From: Myotis daubentonii
Taxonomy: Eukaryota > Chordata > Mammalia > Chiroptera > Vespertilionidae
Direction: 5' to 3'
Length of the DNA: 64,000 nt
Assembly (NCBI RefSeq): GCF_963259705.1
Contig: NC_081840.1
Coordinates: 144,195,549-144,259,548, forward strand
Below are positions 34,085 through 44,739 of the stretch, piece after piece. A program made the translations under genes and the position numbers. Within the stretch, counting starts at the first letter, position 1. Each line of letters starts with the position of its first letter. The notes under the pieces are model-generated. The model was not told the origin of the DNA and did no database searches. It saw only the letters and a program-made list of their open reading frames with translations.

Positions 34085-35313
34085 CTCTCATTCAATATTT
34101 ACCATAATGCTATAATAATCAAGTTAGTATAGTATTGGCCTAACACACACATATAGTTCAATGGAACACAAGAGAGAGGCCAAAAAGTGACACACATCTA
34201 AATGGACAATTGATTTTAACAAAGATAACCTAGAAATTCAATGGGATTTTGAGAGTCCAACAATTAGTGCTAAAGTACCTATAGATAAAGAGAAAAATAG
34301 TAATCTAACTATAATCTCACACTTTACACAAAATCAAATCAAAATGTGTCTTAAACTTACATGCAAGAGTTAGAACTTTAATGCCTTTAAAACAAAAAAG
34401 AATAAATTAATATCTGATAGACCATGGGGGTGGGCAAGGATTTTGCGATTAATACATAAAAGACATAAGTCACACAAAATAAAAGAGAATTTAGAAGTAA
34501 ATTCAGGACTAAAATTAAAAACTAAAACTCCTACTCACCAAAGATACTATCAACAGATTTAAAAGGGAGAAAATATTTCTAATATTTTCATCTGACAAAG
34601 ACCTTGTACCAAGAATATGCATAGAACTTTCACAGATCAATATTACAAAGATAAACAATTCCATTAAAAAGGGGGAAAGGCTTCAGCAGACACTGTAATG
34701 AAAATAATGAGTGATTAAAATATGTGAAAAGATTCTGATTATTAGTCATCAGGAAACTGAAAATTAATACCTCAATGGCATGTGTTTTCACACCTATAAG
34801 AATGACTAAATGGAAAAGACTGACAATACCAAGTAGGGGCAAGGATTCGATGCACCTAGAACTTTCAAGGACCTGATATATTGATGATTGGAGTGTGAGG
34901 TGGTCCAACCTACTTAGAAAACTCTTTTGCAGTTTCTTACAAAATTAGATATATATTTTTGATACAGAAATTCTACTCCCTAAGTTGTTATACAAGAAAA
35001 TTAAAGCATTTGTTTACAAAATGACTTGTACAAGAACATTTACAGAAGCTTATTCATAATCCCTAAACCAGGAAGAACCCAAACAGATGAATGGAGAATG
35101 TATAAAACATACTTACGAATGGAACACTACTGAGTAGTGAAAGGAATGGATAAATGACGTGTACAACATCATGGGTGAGTCTCCAGTTATCATGCAGAAC
35201 AAAAAGATATCCAGATATAAAAGAGAATACACTTTATGTTTTAATTAATGGCATTTTGGAATAAGTAAAACTAACCTATGGTTAAAAAAAAAATTTTGAA
35301 AGTGCTTTCAGAA
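34085..35313 (+). mobile_element. Old degenerate L1 (ORF2 3' part), interrupted by HAL1
   Basis: The nucleotide order follows L1 ORF2 and 3' UTR: GGACAATTGATTTTAAC, ACCAAGTAGGGGCAAGGATT, AACCCAAACAGATGAATGG and GACGTGTACAACATCATGGG. It continues at 37249-37430 on the other side of the HAL1 at 35329-37233. All frames are broken. Confidence 0.65.
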
Positions 35314-35683
35314 GATGTAGATTGTTTTTTTTTTTTTTTAATTAAATCTTTATTGTTCAGATTATTACATTTGTTCCTTTTTTTTCCCCCCCATAACTCC
35401 CCTCCTCCCAGTTCCCGCCCCACCCTCCGCCCTCACTCCCCACCCACTGTCCTCATCCATAGGTGCATGATTTTTGTCCAGTCTCTTCCCACATCTCCCA
35501 CACCCCTTTCCCCCCCAAGAATAGTCAGTCCATTCCCTTTCTATGTCCCTGATTCTATTATAATCAACAGTTTATTCTGTTCATCAGATTATTTATTCAC
35601 TTGATTCTTAGATTCACTTGTTGATAGATGCATATTTGTTGTTCATAATTTGTATCTTTACCTTTTTCTTCCTCTTCCTCTTC

Positions 35684-36532
35684 TTAAAGGATACCTTTCA
35701 GCATTTCATATAATCCTGGTTTGGTGGTGATGAACTCCTTTAGCTTTTCCTGATCTGTGAAGCTCTTTATCTGACCTTCAATTCTGAATGATAGCTTTGC
35801 TGGATAAAGTAATCTTGGTTGTAGGTTCTTGGTATTCATCACTTTGAATATTTCTTGCCACTCCCTTCTGGCCTGCAAAGTTTCTGTGGAGAAATCAGCT
35901 GACAGTCGTATGGGTATTCCCTTGTAGGTAACTGAGTTTCTTTCTCTTGTTGTTTTTAAGATTCTCTCTTTATCTTTTGCTCTTGGCATTTTAATTATGA
36001 TGTGTCTTGGTGTGGTCCTCTTTGGATTCCTTTTGTTTGGGGTTCTCCGCGCTTCTTGGACCTGTAAGTCCATTTCTTTCACCAGGTGGGGGAAGTTTTC
36101 TGTCATTATTTCTTCAAATAGGTTTTCAATATCTTGCTCTCTCTCATCTTCTGGCACCCCTATAATTCTGATGTTGGTACGCTTGAAGCTGTCCCAGAGG
36201 CTCCTTACACTATCCTCGCATTTTTGGATTCTTTTTTCATTTTGCTTTTCCGGTTGGATGTTTTTTGCTTCCTCGCATTTCAAATCATTGACTTGATTCT
36301 TGCGCTCCTCTGGTCTGCTGTCGGGCGTCTGTATAATATTCGTTATTTCAGTCCGTGTGTGCTTAATTTCTAGTTGGTTCCCCAATATAAGATCGAGGGT
36401 CTTATTAGTTTTCGTGTAGATCTCATTAAGTTTATCGGCAGCTTCTAAACAGTTCTTGAGAGACCTTAAAAGTGTGGTTCTGAACTCTATTTCTTCCATT
36501 GACAATTTTGTCCTGTTTCTTTGTCTCCGCAT
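35684..36532 (-). CDS. HAL1 ORF1 protein, intact, in a full-length element
   Basis: The 282-residue ORF1p has a coiled coil, an RRM-like domain and a C-terminal domain as in the copy at 31951, differing only at residue 222 (Arg here). The element keeps a complete 5' UTR, which in L1 carries the internal promoter, so this copy could in principle still be transcribed (inference). Compared with the older copy at 45075-45964, the coiled coil lacks 14 residues between ADKL and NQLEIKH, exactly two heptads. ORF1p binds RNA but has no reverse transcriptase; movement would depend on L1 ORF2p from elsewhere. Confidence 0.93.
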   Translation of the reverse strand: MRRQRNRTKLSMEEIEFRTTLLRSLKNCLEAADKLNEIYTKTNKTLDLILGNQLEIKHTRTEITNIIQTPDSRPEERKNQVNDLKCEEAKNIQPEKQNEKRIQKCEDSVRSLWDSFKRTNIRIIGVPEDEREQDIENLFEEIMTENFPHLVKEMDLQVQEARRTPNKRNPKRTTPRHIIIKMPRAKDKERILKTTRERNSVTYKGIPIRLSADFSTETLQARREWQEIFKVMNTKNLQPRLLYPAKLSFRIEGQIKSFTDQEKLKEFITTKPGLYEMLKGIL

Positions 36533-37233
36533 TTTGTTATGCTTCCTTGGTGCACCCCCTAGTGGTCTTTGTTCGCAGTCTTATAGATAAATCTTGATTG
36601 CTGTAGCTAATTCCAGGGAGGGTTTGACCTCCAGGCCAAGTGGCTATGAGATTCAGCTGTGTCAGTGGTGAGAGAACTTCTGTCCTCTAGGGAGGTGCTA
36701 ATCTAGCCTTTGCCTGAGGCTATCCGGCAAATGCCTCTGTGCAGGGCTTGGGCAGGGCGGGTCGAACAGGATCAACAGGGTGGGCCGGAGAGAGCAGTTA
36801 TGGCGGCTCTCAGTCCTGTCCCCAGGGGCTCTGCCTCTCTGAGTCCCAGCACCCGCTGCAAAGCTCGGAGAGAAAGCTGCACTCGCTCTGACCGAAGCCA
36901 GACAGTCCCGCTTCTCCTGCCTGAGTCTGGGTCCCTAAAGACTCGCCCGGATCTGGAGCTCAGAGTCTGCGACTCCCTCCCGATTGAAAACAACAACCGC
37001 GCCCTCCGCCGCCAGCCCGCTCCACGCACTCCGCACCTCAGAATTTGACTTCAGCACTGCGCCTCCTCTGAGTGTCCGTATGCGTTTCTCTTTCCTCCTA
37101 GTTGTAGGACTTCCACTCAGCCAGCGCCCCTGTGGTTCTGGGTGATGTCCCTTCCGTTTTTTGGTTTCACTTTTGAAGTAGTTGTTCAAAGCAGCAAACT
37201 CCGGCGTTAACCTATGCCGCCATCTTGGTTCAC
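36533..37233 (-). promoter_or_regulatory. HAL1 5' UTR, probable internal promoter region
   Basis: GC-rich leader of the full-length HAL1, beginning with the CCAAGATGGCGGCAT motif near its start, which contains the YY1 core AAGATGGC used by L1 promoters (known for L1). A shorter version, lacking about 290 bp, occurs at 45965-46413. Promoter function is inferred. Confidence 0.5.
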
Positions 37234-37586
37234 GATGTAGATTGTTTTGAAGGATGTAGGCAGGAACTTTCTCAGGTAATGGAAAGGTTCTATATCTTGA
37301 TTATACGATGATTGCACAGGCATGTATATTTGTAAAACTCATAGAATTATACGTTTAAGAATTTTACATTTCACTCTTTGTGAATTGCACATTGATTAAA
37401 ATACATACACACATTTTGTGGTACCACTACATTAATCTGAATAACTAAAATGAAAAAAACAAAATAAAATGCTGGTGTGATAATTGGAGCTCACTGATGT
37501 TTGGGGTGTTATTTGTGATAACACCTTAGGTAACTTCATACTACTTGTTGAACATGAATATTTATACATGTAATGATCAAAATTTG

Positions 37587-37786
37587 CCCTAGCCAGTTTG
37601 GTTCAGTGGACAGAGGGTCCTAGGTTTGATTCCAGTCAAGGGCACATGCCTAGGGTTGTGAACCCAATCCCCAGTGTGGAGCGTGCAGGAGGCAGCCAGT
37701 AAATGGTTCTTTCTCATCATTGATGCTTCTATCTCTCCCTCTCCCTTCCTTTCTGAAATCAATAAAAATATATTTTAAAAATTATA
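37587..37786 (+). mobile_element. Ves-type SINE
   Basis: A-box remnant TTGGTTCAGTGGACAGAG, B box GGTTTGATTCCAGTC, body with GTGCAGGAGGCAGCC and tail AATAAAAATATATTTTAAA. Confidence 0.85.
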
Positions 37787-37789
37787 TTT

Positions 37790-38290
37790 CTATGTAATAA
37801 TACAACTTAAAAATAGCCATCTTAACAAAAAGATGTATATAAGAATTTTTATACTGGCACTATTCATAGTAGCTAAAAGTGGGAAAATCTAAAATTTTTA
37901 TGAAAATAAAATGGATAAATTGTAGTTATATGTGTATAATAAAATTTATTTCTATAATGAGCATGAACCAAAACTATATGCAAATAAATGGCTGTCGAAT
38001 ATATAAAATATACAAAACCAAAGAGAATGCATAAAATTTAATTCCATTTTTATTAAACTCAAAAACAGACAAAACTAATTCATATTGGTAGAAGTCAAAG
38101 TAGTGGTTATTGGGGTGACATAATGAATAGACTGAGATATGAGAAGGCTTACCTATAATAGTATTATTCTATTTCTTGATCTGTGTGCTAGTTATGTTAG
38201 CTTTGTGAAAACTCACTGCCATGTATTTTTATTGACTCTACACTTTTGTGCATGTATATTATTCTTCAAAAAGTTTACTTAAGAAAAGTT
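37790..38290 (+). mobile_element. Old L1 3' end
   Basis: The order CACTATTCATAGTAGCT, AATGGATAAATTGTAGTT, AAGTAGTGGTTATTGGGG and AACTCACTGCCATGTA is that of old L1 ORF2 end and 3' UTR; all frames decayed. Confidence 0.55.
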
Positions 38291-38347
38291 TACTTAACTC
38301 ACATTTTCAGTTAATTATCTTTTCTCCCCTTTCTTTGCTATTTATAG

Positions 38348-38476
38348 AACCTTGTCCCAAAGGTCCTTCAGTTGGCTCCAGAAGTGTGCCAAGTTATTAA
38401 CACACAAGATACAAAGAAAACAACAAAATATTGCTTAGATGAATTAAAATGGCATGCTCATTTAAAGCTTTGGTAG
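38348..38476 (+). CDS. Possible exon of an unidentified gene
   Basis: A good acceptor (TTCTCCCCTTTCTTTGCTATTTATAG) is followed by an open frame reading NLVPKVLQLAPEVCQVINTQ, then DTKKTTKYCLDELKWHAHLK and LW before TAG at 38474-38476. The peptide looks protein-like and sits in otherwise non-coding DNA. It could be the last exon of a transcript, a remnant of a retrocopy, or chance. No family recognised and no partner exons found. Confidence 0.22.
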   Translation, partial: NLVPKVLQLAPEVCQVINTQDTKKTTKYCLDELKWHAHLKLW

Positions 38477-38512
38477 CAATTTCTTCTATAATCTTATTTA
38501 AATAATGGATAT

Positions 38513-38993
38513 TTATACTAATAAAAGGGTAATATGCTAATTAGACTGGTCAACTGGACATCTTCCAGTTGTCCGGTCCTCCTTCCGGACAAAGCAATGG
38601 TGGTGGAGGCTGAGGCAAAGGGGTTAGGGCAGCCGTGGGCAAACTACGGCCCGCGGGCCGGATCCAGCCCGTTTGAAATGAATAAAACTAAAAAAAAAAA
38701 AAAAAAAAAAAAAAGACTGTACCCTTTTATGTAATGATGTTTACTTTGAATTTATATTAGTTCACACAAACACTCCATCCATGCTTTTGTTCCGGCCCTC
38801 CGGTCCAGTTTAAGAACCCATTGTGGCCCTCGAGTCAAAAAGTTTGCCCACCCCATGCAGCAGTAATACCCAGGAATAATATACCCAGGTTAAATCAGCA
38901 GTCGGACATCCCCCAAAGGGTCCCAGATTGGAGAGGGTGCAGGCCAGGCTGTGGGACCCCCCCATGCATGAATTTCGTGCACCGGGACTCTAG
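38513..38993 (+). mobile_element. HeliBat Helitron containing a hAT insertion
   Basis: The 5' end TTATACTAATAAAAGGG with ATATGCTAATTAGAC matches 18884; the 3' end is ATGAATTTCGTGCACCGGGACTCTAG. The hAT at 38630-38857 splits it. Confidence 0.82.
38630..38857 (+). mobile_element. hAT MITE inside HeliBat
   Basis: The inverted termini are CAGCCGTGGGCAAACT and AGTTTGCCCACCCC; GGCCCGCGGGCCGGATCCAG lies next to the left end. An A run of about 25 at 38691 is an expanded internal tract. No clear 8-bp duplication. Confidence 0.65.
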
Positions 38994-39036
38994 TATATCA
39001 TAGAGAGAATAAAATGAACATTACAGCCAGATTCAA

Positions 39037-39223
39037 TCTATATATATAAAAGCCTAATATGCAAAGTGTCCCCTCAGGAGTTCAACCTACCAGGGGTTCG
39101 ATCGCTTGCTATGATGTGCGTTGACCACCAGGGGGTGGTGCGGAATGAAGAAATGCCCCAGCTGGCAGCTGGCAGCCACTAGGATCCCTACCTGTGTACA
39201 AATTTTGTGCACTGGGCCTCGAG
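39037..39223 (+). mobile_element. HeliBat Helitron, short form
   Basis: It starts TCTATATATATAAAAGCC and ends TTTTGTGCACTGGGCCTCGAG; the terminal CTAG has become CGAG. It contains GACCACCAGGGGGTGGTG. Confidence 0.85.
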
Positions 39224-40460
39224 TAATAATATAAGAACATCTCTGTGAACCAGAAACTAAGTAGAAACAGAATTGTATGTGGATCTAAAGCTACAGGCCT
39301 GCTGATACCTGTGTCTAGAAGCAAATAACGAGTTGCCACAGTTTAGTTATTGTGGGTTAAAAGTAACCAATTCACTTAGTGTGAATCTGGGAAATAGGGC
39401 CGTGTTTAATTCAAAAGGGTGTAGTTCTCTCCACACGTGCAAAGAATCTGAGAGAATAGATTTGACCACCAGTAAGGATTCTACCTTTATCAAAAGCTAT
39501 GACTGGAGCAGCATTGACCAGACACCAGGACATCAGGAAATGAGTCAATTGTCAGCTGGTTCTATAATTGGATTTGCCACATCCCCATGCAACAATATTG
39601 CCTAGGAATAATGATTAGAGCTGATGTGACTCAGGAATCTAGAGGCCTGGAAAGAGGTAATCACAGAACATTTAGACAATTAAAGATGATCATTAAGAGA
39701 GGGAGCAACCAAAAATAAATCTTTTGCTGAAAATGAGCCTGCACTACAAATTTCCATGAAAAAAAAAAAAACACAACAAAATCAAACCCTGCTTCTTAAG
39801 ACAGCCAGTAAAATCAACATTTTGAATAATTATTCTATATACAATTTATTTTATGCAATGCATTTTGAAATTGTTGTTTAGGGAATGTTTAGAAGGATAA
39901 ATATATCTAAAATTTCTCTTAAAAAAGAATTATAAAACAAAACCAGTCAAAAATTAAGAAAAGTTAGGTGTCTGTCATAATTATCAATTAAAATCTCAGA
40001 TATAACATATAGTCATTTAATTGGAAAGTGCAATAATTAAATACATTCTGTAATAACTACAGTCTTACACCTAAAACTAAAACATAATAATATTGAATGT
40101 AAACTGTAATTGAACAACAACAAAAAACATAACTCAGTCAGGGGGCAGATTTACAAACTAAGAAAATACAGTGGAGAAATTCACACAGAATAATTAAAAG
40201 ATATGGATAGATTGAGAGATTTCAAAATCCACTCAAAATATTGCCAAAAGAAGAAAATGTACAAAAAATACTTGAATACTTGAGATAAGTTTCCAAATTT
40301 GAAGATAGTCATTCCTTTTCAGATTGAAAATGTGCCCTGAATATGAAGTTGGTTTAATAAAATATAAATGTTCACTCAGACAGTGTAGTGAAATGTTACA
40401 TCATCAAAGGTTAAAAAAATACTAAATTATAATCTATAAAAATAAGATTGCTTTCTAATT
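39224..40460. other. No gene recognised
   Basis: AT-rich DNA with an A run at 39759. Parts of 40120-40460 may be very old L1 but no diagnostic motif is clear. Confidence 0.35.
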
Positions 40461-40463
40461 AAA

Positions 40464-40469
<6 letters not shown>

Positions 40470-40523
<54 letters not shown>
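40470..40523 (+). repeat. (TA)n microsatellite
   Basis: About 26 uninterrupted TA dinucleotides after an A-rich run. Confidence 0.95.
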
Positions 40524-40525
<2 letters not shown>

Positions 40526-40889
40526 CTCTTGGAAAAAGACTTCTAATTAATAGTAATAGAAGGTAGCAAACAATTAAAATTTAAAGGCAGGTGGAGTGAA
40601 ACTATCAAAGAATAATTTTGTTCCCAGCTTCAGAATTTTTTCAGAGTGAAAGTAAAATAAAGATATTTTCAAATATATAAAGACTAATAAATCTATAACA
40701 CAGAGACCTTCAGTAAAACCTATTATAGTAGAAAAATGTATATAGAGATATATAATTAGATAACTATAAAAATTATTATTCTAATCACAGGAGAAGTCAA
40801 CACTATAATGTACCTAGATGTAAAAATGAAACAAATTTGATTTATAAACAAAGGTAACAGAGGAATATTAGATCTATTGATATATTAAT

Positions 40890-41235
40890 GACCCCAATGC
40901 TTTGCCACTGCCTGTTTATATTCTTCACCAGGTGACTTTTCTGTGGTCCCTTTTATTAAAGAGATAATGTTGATTTTCACACCCATTTGAAATCAACTTG
41001 GTCACGAGCCTTGCTTTGGTCAACAGGAGAAGGCAGAAATGACAGCATGGTGATTCCAAACCTAGGCTTCAAGAGGATTTGCATATTTCTGATTTTCTCT
41101 TGAATGTCTGCTTTTACCATTAGAAAAATATACTAGTAACTAGGCAAGATTGCTGGTCCCTGAAGGAGAATAGGATATATATCAAGCAGATGCTCTGATT
41201 AAGCAGAACCCTCAGCCCTGTGATATACATTATCA
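40890..41235 (+). mobile_element. MLT1-like ancient LTR remnant
   Basis: CTTGGTCACGAGCCTTGCTTTGGTCAAC and the following AGGCAGAAATGACAGCATG..AGGCTTCAAGAGGATTTGC follow the order of mammalian MaLR MLT1 LTRs. No internal coding region is present. Confidence 0.5.
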
Positions 41236-41259
41236 TATAAATATACATCAATTTATTTA

Positions 41260-42130
41260 TCCATTCTTTTGTTGATAGACATTTGGGGATAGTCACCCCT
41301 TACCCCTCACCACGGGGTCCCTCCCATTATGGCTATTAGAAATAAAGCTTCTATGAAGTTTTGTATATAAATTTTGTGTGGATATATTTTCCAAAGTATC
41401 TCATTTGCATTTTAGTTATTATTTTCCTGATGGCTTTAAATGGTGAGCACATTTTTGTGTATCTTTTTGTGTGAATTCTTTGTATAAAATTTGATAATTT
41501 CTATTGAGTTGTTTGGTGTTTGGCTTTGTTTCTGTTGTTGTATTTTTGTTAATCCTCACCTGAGGATATTTGCCCCATTAATTTTTTAAAGACAGTGGAA
41601 GTGGGGGTGGTGCTGGGAGAGACAGAGAGAGACAGACAGAAACCAGAGACATTGATATGAGAGAGAGACATCAATTGGTTCCTTCCCCCAAAGACTCCTG
41701 ATCTGCAACAGGCACTGAACCTGCAACCCAAGTATGTGTTCTTGACTGGGAATTAAACCCCAGTGTGACCCTAAAGTGCTTGGGCTGAGGCTCTAACCAT
41801 TGTGAGACACTAGCCAGGGCAAGTTGCTTATCTTTTTATTAGATAGTTGTAAGCTTTCTTTAAGCCTGTGTAAGATATATGGATTCTGAATATTTTCTTA
41901 CAGAATTTCATTTTGCATTTAAATGTTAATGATTTTTCCAAAGTGAAAATCTTGATTTTCATGAAGTACAATATCTGAATTATTTTCTTTTATGATTTTT
42001 GTTTTTTTGTGTTCTGCTAAGAAAAGTTTGCTTTCCAAAGTTGATTTTATTTATATTTTCTTCTAGAAATTTATAATTGTACCTGCTACATTTAGATCCA
42101 AACAAGTCCTATTTGGATTCTCTCTCCCTG
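41260..42130 (-). mobile_element. Old L1 ORF2 fragment, antisense, split by a SINE
   Basis: ATTCTTTTGTTGATAGACATTTGG and GCTATTAGAAATAAAGC..CTATGAA are antisense L1 text; more follows the SINE (GCTTTCTTTAAGCCTG, AAGCCTTTTCATGAAG-type text). Fully degenerate. Confidence 0.5.
41549..41820 (-). mobile_element. Ves-related SINE, older subfamily
   Basis: The left end AATCCTCACCTGAGGATATTTGCCCC, a GA-rich body, ATCAATTGGTT and the right end GACACTAGCCAGGGC define a subfamily with the CCTTAGGTGAGGATT tail also seen at 48234, 62722 and 63335. Confidence 0.85.
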
Positions 42131-42279
42131 TTTATGCATTTAGAGTTGCTTCCAGACACATAACTGGGGTTACTGAAAGGCTCATATTATTTGTTTCACT
42201 TTTCTTGGGGATCACAAACTTATTCTGGTTGTTGTTGAGAAGAGAAAACTTCTCAGATGTCCTAAATTAAAAGGCAATG

Positions 42280-43350
42280 TCAGAAGAGTGAGAGAAAGAG
42301 ACAAGAATAATCAACCGGATAATAGCTATGAGCCAACTAACAATAAACTGCTCACATTCCTGAATGTGTGCTGGAGAATCACTGTACAGGTGGTGATCTA
42401 AAAAGAAGGCCCAATTTCCAGAAATCATCACATTCGGCTTATACAAGAGCTTTCAGGGCTGTAGCACATGACCCATCAAAAACAGTCAGTTCTTCTACCT
42501 ATGGACTGTGCACCTATCCTAGAACTGCTTCCACAGCTTCTGTCCATGCCCCTAATCTGTAGCCAATGTAAATTGTTTTAGAACAACTTACACCTTTCTT
42601 CCTAATAACATCCTATATAATAAAAGCATAACATGCAGAACGACAGGTTGGCCGGGGGTGGGAGTGGGGGTGGTGGGGGGCTGGAGAGCAGGTGGAGCCA
42701 GGCCAGCCAAGGCACGTGTCAGTGGGCAGAGGAAGGGGGCAGCAATGGGTTGGGGAGTGGTGGCAACCAGCAGTGGGGCAATGGGGGCCGGCGCCATCCC
42801 CTGATTGCCCACTTGGTTACCTCCCATAGACGTAGGCCACTGGTGACCCTGCAGGGCGATTCAGGGTGGAGCTGGCTGCTCACCATCCCCAGATAGGCCC
42901 ACCAGGGTAGCCTCCTGCAGAGGGAGGCCATCAGTAGCGGTGGTCCAATGGGGGGCGGGGCCAGCCACTGGCCACCCACGCAGTCCTCTGATTGGCCCGC
43001 CAGCTACTTCCCACAGAGAGAGGCCAGACTGCAGCTTGAACATCCTGTAAGTTGACAACCTCTGAGGGCTCCCGGACTCCAAGAGGGCGCAGGCGGGCTG
43101 AGGGAGCTGCCACCCCCCAGTGCATGAATTTTTGTGCACTGGGCCTCTAGTAATGTATAAAAGAGCAGTTCAACTCCAGGGCATCAGGCCTTTGTTTTCC
43201 CCATCAGCCCTGCTGCTGGTGGTTTGCACTGCAGCCTGGAACCTGGTACTTTTTCTAGCGAGCCCAGGGCTCAGAAAACCCCTGTTTTAGAAGAGCTTTC
43301 AGCTGTGAAAACTTTTGTTTAACATTGTCTAATGTCTAGACACATTTGTC
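42280..43350 (+). mobile_element. Possible LTR split by HeliBat
   Basis: Flanking the HeliBat at 42611-43150, the left piece has CCAATGTAAATTG and the right piece has a TATA-like TGTATAAAAGAGCAGTTC followed by CTTTGTTTTCCCC. That spacing is like an LTR U3/R. Borders and family are unknown. Confidence 0.25.
42611..43150 (+). mobile_element. HeliBat Helitron
   Basis: It starts TCCTATATAATAAAAGCA and ends TTTTTGTGCACTGGGCCTCTAG before T; G-rich body with GGCCCACCAG/GGCCCGCCAG units. Confidence 0.9.
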
Positions 43351-43909
43351 AAACATATGGATTTTTTTGAGAGAGGTTAAGTCTGGATCTTTTTACTCTG
43401 ACTTGGTTGGAGATGGAAGTCTATATATTTTAAATGTATCTTTCTCACTTCTCTCTGCTTAATAATTATCTAGTTCAGTTAATATTTTTAATATTCCCTT
43501 CCCCCCATTGTTAAGTATCATCATGGGTATGATTTATTCTTCTTAAATAATAATAGAGCTATTCCATTTTTTGCATGTTCTCATTAGCTTGTTTATGTCA
43601 TTAAATGATACAACAAATAGAATAATAAAATCAATGCTCCTTTAGCACACAATTATGGATTATTAGAATATATGCCAACATCCCATGGAGCAAAGTAGAT
43701 CTGCAAATCTTCAATAACTTAGTCTCATTAACCTCTCTAATTTTTCTTTTGTCAATCCACTATGCTATCAGTCGCCCCGAGGATGGATTTCTCATTGACT
43801 CCATTCCCATAATAACAACATTAACTCAAATTATTTCTGTCTTGGGTTGAAATAGGATAAAATCATAATGCTTTACATTTTTACACAACTATAAATCATC
43901 CTCATTCAT

Positions 43910-44350
43910 TACCAGCTTGCATAACACTTTAGTTGTCTATAATATGTTTAAATTAAACCTCATCAAAAAATTCTTTGAGGTACAAAGTAATGACTCCATT
44001 GTACAAATGAAGACAAGATTTTTAGAAATTTGGTGGCTTGCTCAATTCAATAATTGAGGTAGAGTTTATCCAAAGGATTCTAATTCCCAGTCTTGACCCA
44101 TAATAACAATTTTTAAAAAGGCTTTTAGTCAAACAGGTCTAATTTAAAATGTCTCTTCTACCATTCAGCAGAATATGATTCTGAGCAAAATAATTTATTT
44201 AAGTCACAGTTTCCACTTCTGAAAAAATAAAAAAGGCAGTAATAGTATTTAGCATTGCTGGGTTGTTTCAAGGATTAAGGTAACATTAAATGAAAGTCTA
44301 ACGATATGTCTAGCATACTGTAGGCAGTGGATAAACAGTATTGTACTAGA
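43910..44350 (+). repeat. Two adjacent MIR-like remnants
   Basis: 43960-44100 has ACTCCATTGTACAAATGAAGACAAG and AATTTGGTGGCTTGCTC; 44165-44345 has TTTAAGTCACAGTTTCC..GTATTTAGCATTGC..AAGGATTAAGGTAAC. Both follow MIR core and tail order in + sense. A third trace lies at 44600-44700. Confidence 0.5.
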
Positions 44351-44739
44351 TGTCTTTTACTTTTTTCTTAAATTGACTCTCGATTCCTCTGCTCTCAAGT
44401 CTGGAGCCTGATGTCTCTTTAAAAAAAAACCATTGCTTGAGTTTGGCTAATGTTGGGAAATTTACGAGATCAGAGGGAAATTAGTAAGTGAGCCTGGGTA
44501 TTTATTCTACTATCTTGTTTCTCTTCCTGAAAGTATCATGATTCCTCAAAATAGCTTCTATTTATGGATCAAGACTATTCATTTAATAATCAGATCCCTG
44601 ACTTGTAAATTAGGAGTGATTAAAATCCTAGTTCCAAGAATTATTGTGAGGACCAAAAGATATAATGTAGGTAAAGTATATGTTTTTAGTAAAAAGTTGG
44701 AATAATTTTATTTGAGGGGAGGAATCTAAAACATTATGT

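Larger units (their letters stand above)
35329..37233 (-). mobile_element. HAL1-type LINE, apparently full length
   Basis: On the - strand the 1.9-kb element starts GTGAACCAAGATGGCGGCAT (L1-like 5' end), has about 700 bp of GC-rich 5' UTR, ORF1, a 3' UTR and a poly(A) of about a dozen A's. The target duplication GATGTAGATTGTTTT is perfect at 35314-35328 and 37234-37248. There is no ORF2. It is inserted in the 3' UTR of the old L1 at 34085, and is close to identical to the inverted copy at 31837-33186. Confidence 0.93.

Noticed and set aside
36710..37189. GC-rich frames on both strands near 36.9 kb, CpG-island-like
   Set aside because: This is the HAL1 5' UTR lying between ORF1 and the target duplication, not a host promoter or gene.
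42368..42562. 64-codon frame
   Set aside because: Short, no recognisable motif, and lies in a possible LTR fragment.
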